Below, piece by piece: positions 8,333 through 15,376 of a DNA stretch of 58,011 nt; the stretch's first letter is position 1, and every line of letters begins with the position of its first letter. This DNA is from Rhizobiaceae bacterium (GTDB taxonomy: Bacteria; Pseudomonadota; Alphaproteobacteria; Rhizobiales; Rhizobiaceae): NCBI GenBank assembly GCA_023953775.1, contig JAMLJD010000022.1:1-58011 (forward strand), written 5' to 3'. The position numbers and the translations under genes were made by a program. Below the pieces are notes generated by a model. The model was not told the origin of the DNA. It was given only the letters and a program-made list of their open reading frames with translations, and did not search any database.

Positions 8333-9226
8333 ATGCTTCCCCTTTTCGACATGCTCAACCAGGCCCAGAACGGCAAGGCCGTGGAGATGATGGCGCGGCA
8401 GTATCACCTGTCGCAGCAGCAGGCGGAACTGGCGATGGAGGCGCTGTTGCCGGCGTTCAGCCAGGGACTGAAGCGCAACGCCTCCGACCCCTATGGCGTC
8501 GGCGCCTTCCTCACCGCGCTGTCGTCGGGCCAGCACACGAAGTATTTCGAGGATGCCAGCCGCGCCTTCTCGCCGGAAGGCATGGCGGAAGGCAACGGCA
8601 TTCTGGGCCATCTTTTCGGCTCCAAGGAGCTCAGCCGGGCCGTGGCGGCGCAGGCAGCGCAAACCACGGGAATCGCGCAGGAAACGCTGAAGCAGATGCT
8701 TCCGGCGCTCGCCGCGATGATCATGGGCGGGCTCTACAAGCAGTCGACAAACCAGATGCAGGCCGGCAGCTTCGGCGCCGGCGGAAACATCATCGGCGAG
8801 GTGATCGAGCAGATGATGCGGCAGGCCGGCGGCCAGCAGGGGGGCGAGATGCGCGCGCCGCGCTACGAAGCGCCGCAGCCCGGCGCCAACCCGTTCGACA
8901 ATCCCTTCGGCAAGATGCTTGAGGGCATGTTCGGCGGCGGGCAGCAGCAGCGCGCGCCGCAGGCACCGCAGAGCCCCTATGGCGACAATCCGCTCGGCCG
9001 GATCTTCGAGGAGATGATGGGCCAGGCCGGCAGGGCGCAGGCCGAGGAACCCGAACCGCAACCGAGGAGCAGGCAGCGCGAGAACCCGAGCGGCAGGCCG
9101 CGCAATCCCTATGACGACCTGTTCGGACAGATGTTCGAGACCGGCCGCAAGCAGCGAGACGACTACCAGAAGAACATGGAATCGATCTTCGACCAGTTCA
9201 AACTGGGCATGGACCGGCACCGCTGA
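8333..9226 (+). CDS. DUF937 domain protein with disordered C-terminus
   Basis: 297 residues, starting MLPLFDMLNQAQNGKAVEMM. The first 155 residues are the helical DUF937 domain, with QQQAELAMEALLPAF and ETLKQMLPALAAMIMGGL. The rest is rich in Gln, Pro, Gly and Asn, and contains three related motifs: ANPFDNPFGKMLEGMF, DNPLGRIFEEMMG and RNPYDDLFGQMFETG. They read as a short repeat (N-P-x-D/L-x-x-F/G-x-M-F-E) in an otherwise disordered tail. The function of DUF937 proteins is not established. The tail repeat could bind a partner. Confidence 0.85.
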   Translation: MLPLFDMLNQAQNGKAVEMMARQYHLSQQQAELAMEALLPAFSQGLKRNASDPYGVGAFLTALSSGQHTKYFEDASRAFSPEGMAEGNGILGHLFGSKELSRAVAAQAAQTTGIAQETLKQMLPALAAMIMGGLYKQSTNQMQAGSFGAGGNIIGEVIEQMMRQAGGQQGGEMRAPRYEAPQPGANPFDNPFGKMLEGMFGGGQQQRAPQAPQSPYGDNPLGRIFEEMMGQAGRAQAEEPEPQPRSRQRENPSGRPRNPYDDLFGQMFETGRKQRDDYQKNMESIFDQFKLGMDRHR

Positions 9227-9245
9227 AGGCCTGCCATTCCGGCGG

Positions 9246-10103
9246 TCAGCCTGCCATCGGAACGATGACCTCGATGCCGCCAACGCCGCGCCACGGGTCG
9301 AAGTCGGCCGAGTAGCGCTCGATGAAATAGGGATACGGAGCCGGCGTCAGGCCCTGGTGCGCGACCCACCGCTCGCGGACCGCGGCGACAGTTCCCGGCA
9401 ACAGCGAGACATGGCCCGAATGGGCGAAGACCGCGCCACGAAAGGCCGGCAGCACCATCGTCGCGGCATCCGGCGACACATCACGGTCCATCTCGCGGCC
9501 CCCGAAATAGCTGAATCCGCCCTGCGTCGCGGCACCAAGCGCAACCACGCCGTAGGCGACATACGGGTCGTCCGTCTCGCCCTGACCGACCGTCGCGTGA
9601 AATGCCTGCCAGACGGCGGGAATTCCGGCCGGGTCGCCGGCAGCCAACGTTGCCTGAACGCCTTCGAGCTTCAGCCGGGGAACGTTCTCGAACCGGTAGG
9701 ACAGGATCGGTGGAACGTCGTGACCCGCGCCACGCACCGGTCCCGTCAGCCGTAGGCCGTCCAGCGCGCCGTAGTCCCGAAGCTGCGCCGGCAGTGTCCC
9801 GAATTCGCGCCGGAAGGCCCGCGTGAACGCCTCGTGCGAGCCGTAGCCGCAAGCAAGTGCGACTGCCGCGACCCTTTCCTCGCCGGTTGCCAGCATCCGC
9901 GCGGCCTCGGAAAGCCGGCGCGACCGCAGATAGTCCGACAGCGTGCGGCCGGTGGCGGCCCTGAAGACGCGCGACAGTTCCCAGCGCGATAGACCCGAGA
10001 CATTGGCGATCTCGGCCAGCGTGATCGCACGGGCGAAGTGGCTCTCGATGAACCACAGCGCCTTGTCGACCGACCCGCCTGGAACCACGCGCGATTGTGC
10101 CAT
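9246..10103 (-). CDS. AraC-family regulator with GyrI-like effector domain
   Basis: 285 residues. The N-terminal 105 residues are the double helix-turn-helix of AraC proteins (ALWFIESHFARAITLAEIA, then YGSHEAFTRAFRREFG). The C-terminal half (about 125-285) resembles the GyrI/SbmC small-molecule-binding domain, with WVAHQGL and PYPYFIERY. The arrangement matches Rob/SoxS-like multidrug-responsive activators. It is 9 bases downstream of a transglutaminase-like gene on the same strand and so is probably co-transcribed with it. The effector and target genes are unknown. Confidence 0.9.
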   Translation of the reverse strand: MAQSRVVPGGSVDKALWFIESHFARAITLAEIANVSGLSRWELSRVFRAATGRTLSDYLRSRRLSEAARMLATGEERVAAVALACGYGSHEAFTRAFRREFGTLPAQLRDYGALDGLRLTGPVRGAGHDVPPILSYRFENVPRLKLEGVQATLAAGDPAGIPAVWQAFHATVGQGETDDPYVAYGVVALGAATQGGFSYFGGREMDRDVSPDAATMVLPAFRGAVFAHSGHVSLLPGTVAAVRERWVAHQGLTPAPYPYFIERYSADFDPWRGVGGIEVIVPMAG

Positions 10104-10112
10104 GCGGCAACC

Positions 10113-11048
10113 CTATCGTTCGTCCGCGTCCTCGTGACGCTGGCGAAGCGCATTATAGACCTGTCGCGGCACCGTCAGCCGTGAATCGCGGTCGTAGCGC
10201 TCGCGCATCGCATGGAAATTGCCGTCCGGCGCCGCCGTCAACGCTGCGATGCCGTCGAAGAATGCCAGCTCGTCTTCGGTCAACGCCCGTTCGGCCTTCG
10301 GCTGAGCGCCCCAGACGTCCCACGCGAGCATTTCATGCTTGTTCAGCGCGGCGAGGTCGCGCACGAGGCTCGCCGCCGCGAACCAGAGCCCGCGCAAGTC
10401 GGAAAAGACGATGCCGAAGCGATCCGGATCGGCCATGCCCGAGCGGATCGTCCGCCAGGCGGCGGATGCCGTCAGGAACCGGTCGCGCGGCACATCCATC
10501 ATGTCGTGGTCGAGACTGAACCGCTCAACCCAGACTGCGTCGAACTGCGGGTCGGCGAGGGCCCAGCGGCGCTCGCTGCCGATCCAGTATTCGGTGACCC
10601 AATGGTCCTCGAAATAACCCGGATTGAAGTAGGTTCCGAAGCCGCCGCGCAGGCGTGCCGGAATGCCCTTCGCCCGCATCAATGCGGTTGCGGTCAGCGC
10701 GAAGTGCCTGCAGATGCCGCAAAGCCGGTCGGGCGGCGCATAGCCATTCCGCGTCAGCGCGCCCGCGCGGCCGGTGAGCTGGCGCAGCATGTCGGCGGCG
10801 GCACGGATATGGCTTTCCTCGCGCTGCGCGGGCGGCAGCTTCACGCCGTAGAAATCCTCGGCGACATGCTCGTAGATCAGCAGCTTCTGGACCGCGCCAA
10901 CGATGCCGGCCGGGTCGTCCGGCAGGGTCCGCACGAACGGCGCGAACCCTTCCAGCGCCGTCATTGGCGACGGCAGGTGATAATAGTCGAGAACGGCATC
11001 GTCCGGCGTCGGCCGATACGTGTCTTCTCTGGTTGCATGAAGCGTCAT
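10113..11048 (-). CDS. Transglutaminase-like domain protein
   Basis: 311 residues. The transglutaminase/protease-like fold is marked by a catalytic triad pattern: Cys in CGICRHFALTATALMRAKG (near residue 110), His in FEDHWVTEYW (near 150) and Asp in ALADPQFD (near 168). Cytoplasmic proteins of this type are thought to be cysteine peptidases or amidases rather than cross-linkers. A GAGGAGA ribosome site precedes the ATG. It is the first gene of a two-gene leftward unit with the AraC regulator. Its substrate is unknown. Confidence 0.85.
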   Translation of the reverse strand: MTLHATREDTYRPTPDDAVLDYYHLPSPMTALEGFAPFVRTLPDDPAGIVGAVQKLLIYEHVAEDFYGVKLPPAQREESHIRAAADMLRQLTGRAGALTRNGYAPPDRLCGICRHFALTATALMRAKGIPARLRGGFGTYFNPGYFEDHWVTEYWIGSERRWALADPQFDAVWVERFSLDHDMMDVPRDRFLTASAAWRTIRSGMADPDRFGIVFSDLRGLWFAAASLVRDLAALNKHEMLAWDVWGAQPKAERALTEDELAFFDGIAALTAAPDGNFHAMRERYDRDSRLTVPRQVYNALRQRHEDADER

Positions 11049-11082
11049 CCGTCGTCTCCTCGCTGGATTGCGAAGTCCGACA

Positions 11083-11106
11083 CATGATCCATCGGGTCAG
11101 ATCATG
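11083..11106. promoter_or_regulatory. Inverted repeat upstream of the transglutaminase-like gene
   Basis: CATGATC and GATCATG form a perfect 7-bp inverted repeat with a 10-base spacer. It lies 35-58 bases upstream of the leftward transglutaminase start, a normal place for an operator. The downstream AraC/GyrI protein or another regulator could bind here; this is inference. Confidence 0.35.
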
Positions 11107-11149
11107 CTTGATCGCGGTTGCGCGGCGGTGCGATTCCCGCGCCATCGAC

Positions 11150-11179
11150 AAAAAAAGCCCGGTCCTTGGAGGACCGGGC
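11150..11179 (-). terminator. Rho-independent terminator of the DUF1127 gene
   Basis: Perfect 10-bp stem GCCCGGTCCT / AGGACCGGGC with a three-base loop, followed on the minus strand by seven Ts. It lies 75 bases past the DUF1127 stop and would end leftward transcription before the transglutaminase promoter. Confidence 0.9.
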
Positions 11180-11253
11180 AATATGCAGGCGGCCGGGGGT
11201 ATGCCGGGCTTATCAGGGGACAGAGCGCCTGCAGGGGGAGAACCGGAAGACGG

Positions 11254-11538
11254 TCACGCGACGCGGCGCGCGGCGTCCTCGAGCGAGGACCGCGACCGGG
11301 CGATCGCCTGAAGCTCAGGCGTCGGGTCGATCGTGGCGCGGTGCCTGAATGCGCGGGCGACATCGTCGCGGGTCAGCCCGATGTCGGCGAGCTCCCAGTC
11401 GGAAAGCTCGGCGAGATGGCGCGCCCTGCTGCGATTCTGCATGCCGCGATAGAGTACGCGCAGGCCGTTGGCCACGCGCACGAAAAAGCCCGGCTTCGCG
11501 GCGGCTATTCCGAAAGTGCTGTGATCCAGTGCGGCCAT
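11254..11538 (-). CDS. DUF1127 (YjiS-like) small protein
   Basis: 94 residues starting MAALDHSTFG. The DUF1127 core, RHLAELSDWELADIGLTRDDV, lies near residues 45-65, followed by AFRH. Proteins with this core are short, arginine-rich and common in alphaproteobacteria; some bind RNA and affect phosphate, carbon or stress responses. AAGGAG lies eight bases before the chosen ATG, which excludes a longer upstream reading. The gene is divergent from a LysR regulator and ends in a strong terminator. The C-terminal tail of about 20 residues is longer than in the shortest members. Confidence 0.9.
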   Translation of the reverse strand: MAALDHSTFGIAAAKPGFFVRVANGLRVLYRGMQNRSRARHLAELSDWELADIGLTRDDVARAFRHRATIDPTPELQAIARSRSSLEDAARRVA

Positions 11539-11721
11539 GTCATTTCTCCTTGGCAGATGCAAAAGCGCAGACGTCCGCCCGCCCGGCTGCGGGAGGATGC
11601 GGCCGGTCGCAACGGTTCCTGCGCATGTCGCGTGAACGTCAGGAGAATGCCGCGTCGTTATTGATAAATCCAACGAATGTTTTTAATTTCTATGATCAAA
11701 GTTTGTGATGAAAGCCCTTCC

Positions 11722-12678
11722 ATGGCCGCTCCCCTCGATCTCGACCAGCTCCAGACCTTCGTGACCATCGCCGATACCGGCAGCTTCACCCGCGCCGCGG
11801 AGGAGGTGCACCGTACCCAGTCCGCCGTCTCGATGCAGATGCGCCGGCTCGAGGAGCGGATCGGCAAGGCGCTGTTCGAAAAGGACGGCCGCACCAACCG
11901 GCTCACCGAGGAGGGCGAGAGGCTGCTCACCTATGCGCGCCGCATGATGCGGCTGAACCGCGAGACGGTCGCAGCCTTCGACGACGCCAGCCTGGAAGGC
12001 CAGGTGCGGATCGGAACGCCGGACGACTATGCCGACCGGTTCCTGCCGGAGATCATGGCGCGTTTCGCGCGCTCCAATCCGCGGGTCGAACTGTCGGTGG
12101 TGTGCGAGCCGACGCCCAACCTCGTCGAGCACATCCGGCGCGGCAATCTCGACATCGCGCTGATCACGCACAGCGACGAGAAGGGCCGCTCCGAAATCGT
12201 CCGGCGGGAGCCTCTCCTGTGGGTCACCTCGGCCAACCATCCGACGCATGAGGAACAGGTGCTGCCGCTCGCCTTCGGGCGCGCGACCTGCATCTGGCGC
12301 CGCGCGGCCTGCGACTTTCTCGATACAGAGGGCCGCGACTACCGGATCCTGTTCACCAGCTTCTCGGCGACCGTCATCATCGCGGCCGTGCTGTCGGGCC
12401 TCGCGGTCTCGGTCCTGCCCGAATGCGCGCTGCGGCCCGGCATGCGGGTGCTGGGCGAGGCCGACGGGTTCGGCGCCCTGCCCGACTGCCGCATCGGCAT
12501 CATGCGCGGCCACACCGGCAGCCCGCGCATCATGGAGGCGCTGGCACAGCATATTGCGGAAAGCCTCGACAACATCTCGGTGCCGATGCCGGAGGAGTCC
12601 GGCAGCTTCGATTTCACGACCGTCGCCTTCAATCGCGGCAAACGGCTGCGGCCGGGCCAGGTTTTGCCGGGATGGTGA
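11722..12678 (+). CDS. LysR-family transcriptional regulator, LsrB-like
   Basis: 318 residues from the ATG giving MAAPLDLDQLQTFV, the usual LysR start; in-frame ATGs at 11677 and 11692 are possible but add an AT-rich leader without a ribosome site. The helix-turn-helix spans about 5-65 (SFTRAAEEVHRTQSAVSMQ) and the substrate domain about 90-290. The tail is unusually extended after residue 290. Five cysteines (128, 190, 197, 235, 256) lie in the effector domain. The sequence resembles Sinorhizobium LsrB, a redox-responsive regulator, as far as I can recall it. The divergent DUF1127 gene shares the AT-rich control region. Confidence 0.88.
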   Translation: MAAPLDLDQLQTFVTIADTGSFTRAAEEVHRTQSAVSMQMRRLEERIGKALFEKDGRTNRLTEEGERLLTYARRMMRLNRETVAAFDDASLEGQVRIGTPDDYADRFLPEIMARFARSNPRVELSVVCEPTPNLVEHIRRGNLDIALITHSDEKGRSEIVRREPLLWVTSANHPTHEEQVLPLAFGRATCIWRRAACDFLDTEGRDYRILFTSFSATVIIAAVLSGLAVSVLPECALRPGMRVLGEADGFGALPDCRIGIMRGHTGSPRIMEALAQHIAESLDNISVPMPEESGSFDFTTVAFNRGKRLRPGQVLPGW

Positions 12679-12726
12679 GGCCGCCAGCCTCTTGACCTTG
12701 CCGCGCGATGCGGGAGGAATCCGGCG

Positions 12727-14289
12727 ATGAGCGACCCCCGGCCCTCCGATTCGTCCACCAACGCGACCGAATACTCCGTCAGCGAGATTTCGGTCGCGCT
12801 GAAGCGGACCGTCGAGGACGCATTCGGCAATGTGCGGGTGCGCGGCGAGATTTCCGGCTATCGCGGACCGCATTCCTCAGGCCACGCCTATTTCGCACTC
12901 AAGGACGAACGCTCGCGCCTCGAGGCGGTTATCTGGAAGGGAACGTTCGGCCGCCTGAAATTCCTGCCCGAGGAAGGGCTGGAGGTTATCGCCAGCGGCC
13001 GCCTCACCACATATCCGGGGTCGTCGAAGTACCAGATCGTCATCGATTCGATCGAGCCGGCGGGCGCCGGCGCCCTGATGGCGCTTCTGGAAGAACGCCG
13101 GCGGCGGCTGGCCGGCGAGGGTCTGTTCGACGACGCGCGCAAGCAACTCCTGCCGTTCATGCCGCGGGTGATCGGCGTCGTCACCTCGCCGACCGGCGCG
13201 GTGATCCGCGACATCATCCACCGCATCACCGACCGTTTCCCGCTGCATGTGCTGGTATGGCCGGTGCGCGTGCAGGGCGACACGACCGGCGCGGAGGTCT
13301 CGGCCGCCGTCGCCGGCTTCAACGCGCTCGACCCCGCCGGTCCGGTTGCGCGGCCCGACGTGATCATCGTTGCGCGCGGCGGCGGCAGCCTCGAGGATTT
13401 GTGGGGGTTCAACGACGAGGCGGTCGTGCGCGCCGTCGCGGCATCCGACATTCCGGTGATTTCGGCGGTCGGGCACGAAACCGACTGGACGCTGATCGAC
13501 CATGCCGCCGACATCCGGGCGCCGACGCCGACCGGGGCCGCCGAGCTCGCCGTTCCTGTCAGGGCCGACCTCGAGGCGCAGCTCGCCAATCTCGGCGCGC
13601 GGCTCAAGGGCGGCATGTCGCGGCTCGGCGACAAGCGCCGGCAGGCGCTCCGGGCCGCTGCTCGCGCCCTTCCCGCGCCCGACCAGCTTCTGGCGCTGCC
13701 GCGACGGCGCCATGACGAGGCGGCGGGGCGGCTGGCGCGCGGTCTCGTCGTCAGCGCCGAGCGCAAGCGGGCCCGCCTCGCAGCGATCCGCATCCAGCCC
13801 GCCATCCTGGTGCGCCGCATCGCGGAGAAGAAGCGCGACAGCGAACGCGCGGGCACCCGGCTGCCGGCATCGTTCGCGCGACTCGTCGCCGAACGCGGCA
13901 GGCGGTTCACGCCCACCGCGGCGCGCGTTGCGCCGGCCGCCCTGGAACGTCGCATCGCGGCGCTCGGCGAGGCCCTGCGCGGCCTTGAACGACTGGCCGA
14001 TCGCAGCGCCGATGCGGCGATCGAGCGCGGGCGGACGCGGTACGGGCTGGCGCTCAGGCTGGTCGAGACGCTCTCCTACCACCGGGTTCTCGAACGCGGA
14101 TTCGCGCTGGTGCGCGGCGAGGACGGACAGCCCGTCAAGCGCGCGGCGGAGATCGCTGCTGGCGCGGTGCTCGACATTGAGTTTGCCGACGGGCACAGGA
14201 CCGCGATGGCGACCGGCGCCAAGGGTGCCGCAGGTACGCAACAGCGTTCCGCGGCCCGCAAGTCCGGCGGACAGGGCAGTCTGTTCTGA
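12727..14289 (+). CDS. xseA: Exodeoxyribonuclease VII large subunit
   Basis: 520 residues. An OB-fold DNA-binding domain covers about 15-115 ([20 protein letters not shown]). The catalytic domain follows, with [30 protein letters not shown] and [17 protein letters not shown]. The rest is a long coiled-coil arm rich in Arg, Ala and Leu, ending in the RGFALVR domain. With the small subunit XseB (not in the window) it degrades single-stranded DNA from both ends. GGAGG precedes the ATG at 12727. The stop codon lies 33 bases before the 3' end of the tRNA-His gene on the other strand. Confidence 0.96.
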   Translation: MSDPRPSDSSTNATEYSVSEISVALKRTVEDAFGNVRVRGEISGYRGPHSSGHAYFALKDERSRLEAVIWKGTFGRLKFLPEEGLEVIASGRLTTYPGSSKYQIVIDSIEPAGAGALMALLEERRRRLAGEGLFDDARKQLLPFMPRVIGVVTSPTGAVIRDIIHRITDRFPLHVLVWPVRVQGDTTGAEVSAAVAGFNALDPAGPVARPDVIIVARGGGSLEDLWGFNDEAVVRAVAASDIPVISAVGHETDWTLIDHAADIRAPTPTGAAELAVPVRADLEAQLANLGARLKGGMSRLGDKRRQALRAAARALPAPDQLLALPRRRHDEAAGRLARGLVVSAERKRARLAAIRIQPAILVRRIAEKKRDSERAGTRLPASFARLVAERGRRFTPTAARVAPAALERRIAALGEALRGLERLADRSADAAIERGRTRYGLALRLVETLSYHRVLERGFALVRGEDGQPVKRAAEIAAGAVLDIEFADGHRTAMATGAKGAAGTQQRSAARKSGGQGSLF

Positions 14290-14321
14290 TTTCGGGCGAT
14301 TTCGGCGGGGAGCCGTTTGAA

Positions 14322-14398
14322 TGGTACGGTTGGGTGGGCTCGAACCACCGACCTCCGGATCCACAATCCGGCGCTCTAACCAACTGAGCTACAACCGC
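14322..14398 (-). tRNA. tRNA-His (GTG), G-1-less with A73
   Basis: 77 bases with CCA encoded. Acceptor stem GCGGTTG / CAACCGT, D arm GCTC...GAGC, anticodon stem CCGGA/TCCGG with loop TTGTGGA (anticodon GTG), T stem GGTGG/CCACC with TTCGAGC loop. The alignment that keeps T8-A9 before GCTC gives a first pair G1-U72 and discriminator A73 followed by CCA. The canonical extra G-1 opposite C73 is therefore absent. Loss of G-1 and use of A73 is known in a group of alphaproteobacteria, which fits the rest of the window. Confidence 0.95.
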
Positions 14399-14525
14399 AC
14401 ATGTCGTGGCGACGAACGGGTGCATACGGGCAATCGCCGGGATTTTCAAGTGCCATGCTGGGGTGGCTGGCGGCGGCCCGGGCGACGATCGCCGCATGTT
14501 CCGGCATTTGCCGACAAGGCAAAGA

Positions 14526-14557
14526 AAAAGGCCGGCGGGAGGAGGTGCCGGCCTTTT
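14526..14557 (-). terminator. Terminator hairpin downstream of the phasin gene
   Basis: Stem AAAAGGCCGGC / GCCGGCCTTTT (11 bp) with a 10-base loop. The minus strand continues with TTTTTCTTT-like sequence, so it can terminate the leftward phasin transcript; the plus strand also has a T-rich 3' side, so it may work both ways. It is copy one of a duplicated hairpin. Confidence 0.8.
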
Positions 14558-14623
14558 CCGTTTCTCCAGCCGGCGGGAGGAGGATGCCGGCCTTCGAGCC
14601 TCGAGGAGCAGCGGGAGGAGGAT
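14535..14623. repeat. Three copies of an 11-mer at exact 38-bp spacing, with a duplicated hairpin
   Basis: GCGGGAGGAGG occurs at 14535, 14573 and 14611, each exactly 38 bases apart. The first two copies form the loop side of GCCGGC...GCCGGC hairpins (14526-14557 and 14569-14594). The third, GCGGGAGGAGGAT, has lost the left stem arm. This is a decayed tandem duplication of the phasin terminator, filling the gap between tRNA-His and the phasin gene. Confidence 0.8.
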
Positions 14624-14653
14624 ACCGCTCCGCGAGGTATCTGGGAAGGACGC

Positions 14654-15109
14654 TTACGCGGCCTTGACGTCTTTCATCGCCTTGTCGAAAGCGGTCTTGA
14701 CCGGCTTCGACAGGTCCTCGACGGCCTTGGTGGTCGCCGTCTGCATGTCCTTGGCCTGCTCGACCGCCATCTCGACGCGCTTGCGCAGGAACGCGGTCTG
14801 GAGTTCGACGAGTTCCGAAACCGACTTGACGCCGAGCAGCGCTTCCATGTGGGCGAAGTTCGCCTCGGTGTTGGCGCGCATCGTCGCGATCGACTTCATG
14901 GCGAGGTCGGTCTGGGCCGTGCGGGCGGTCTCGAAGGTGTCCTCGAGCGTCTTCTGGGCCTCTTCGGCGCCGGACTTCAGCTTCGCGTAGACTTCCTTGG
15001 TCTGCTCGACGCCCTTCTCGGCGAAGGCGCGGAACTGGTCGGTGGCCTTGCTCGCGTCGAAGGTCGGGAATTCGACCATCTCGGCGGTCTTCTCAGCGGT
15101 CTTGCTCAT
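14654..15109 (-). CDS. phaP: Phasin (polyhydroxyalkanoate granule protein)
   Basis: 151 residues, helical and Ala/Glu/Lys-rich, with the Phasin_2-type pattern: KATDQFRAFAEKGVEQTKEVYAKL-like N-terminal helix (given here only in part), then MRANTEANFAHMEALLGVKS and ELQTAFLRKRVEMA. It coats polyhydroxybutyrate granules and controls their number and size. A duplicated terminator lies downstream, and two copies of a TTTTGTGCATTGCA motif lie about 100-130 bases upstream, a likely regulator site. The gene stands alone; the polymer synthesis genes are not in the window. Confidence 0.92.
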   Translation of the reverse strand: MSKTAEKTAEMVEFPTFDASKATDQFRAFAEKGVEQTKEVYAKLKSGAEEAQKTLEDTFETARTAQTDLAMKSIATMRANTEANFAHMEALLGVKSVSELVELQTAFLRKRVEMAVEQAKDMQTATTKAVEDLSKPVKTAFDKAMKDVKAA

Positions 15110-15206
15110 CGGATGTCCTCGATTTCGTTTGATCTGGTTGCATCGCCCGGCGCAGACTGGCGTTGATGCGGCATATCGGGCGGGTCACCGTCCATATAGT
15201 ACGATC

Positions 15207-15239
15207 TTTTGTGCATTGCAACATTTTTTGTGCATTGCA
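15207..15239 (-). promoter_or_regulatory. Tandem TTTTGTGCATTGCA motifs upstream of phasin, PhaR-like operator
   Basis: The 14-mer TTTTGTGCATTGCA occurs at 15207 and again at 15226, 19 bases apart, about two helical turns. Each contains the short dyad TGCATTGCA. PhaR-family repressors of phasin genes in alphaproteobacteria are known to bind TGC-rich dyads of this kind. The identification is by resemblance; no phaR is in the window. Confidence 0.55.
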
Positions 15240-15327
15240 CCCAAATTCGTTCCACGGTTAACCAAGGCCGCAGAAAGCCGGATGCCTGCGACACGCCTTT
15301 TATGGACGCCGCACCCGAGGCAATTTA

Positions 15328-15342
15328 TTAAGAATTCATTAA
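15328..15342 (+). promoter_or_regulatory. CtrA box upstream of the histidine kinase gene
   Basis: TTAAGAATTCATTAA is a perfect match to the CtrA consensus TTAA-N7-TTAA. It ends 34 bases before the ATG of the kinase gene at 15377, a position where CtrA normally activates or represses. The surrounding 30 bases are AT-rich in a GC-rich genome. Confidence 0.75.
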
Positions 15343-15376
15343 TTCCGGCTGCCGGGGACCGCAGGGAGCATCATAC

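Noticed and set aside
11677..11721. Upstream starts (11677, 11692) for the LysR gene
   Set aside because: The added residues come from an AT-rich promoter-like stretch and the family N-terminus fits the ATG at 11722. A transcription start map would settle it.
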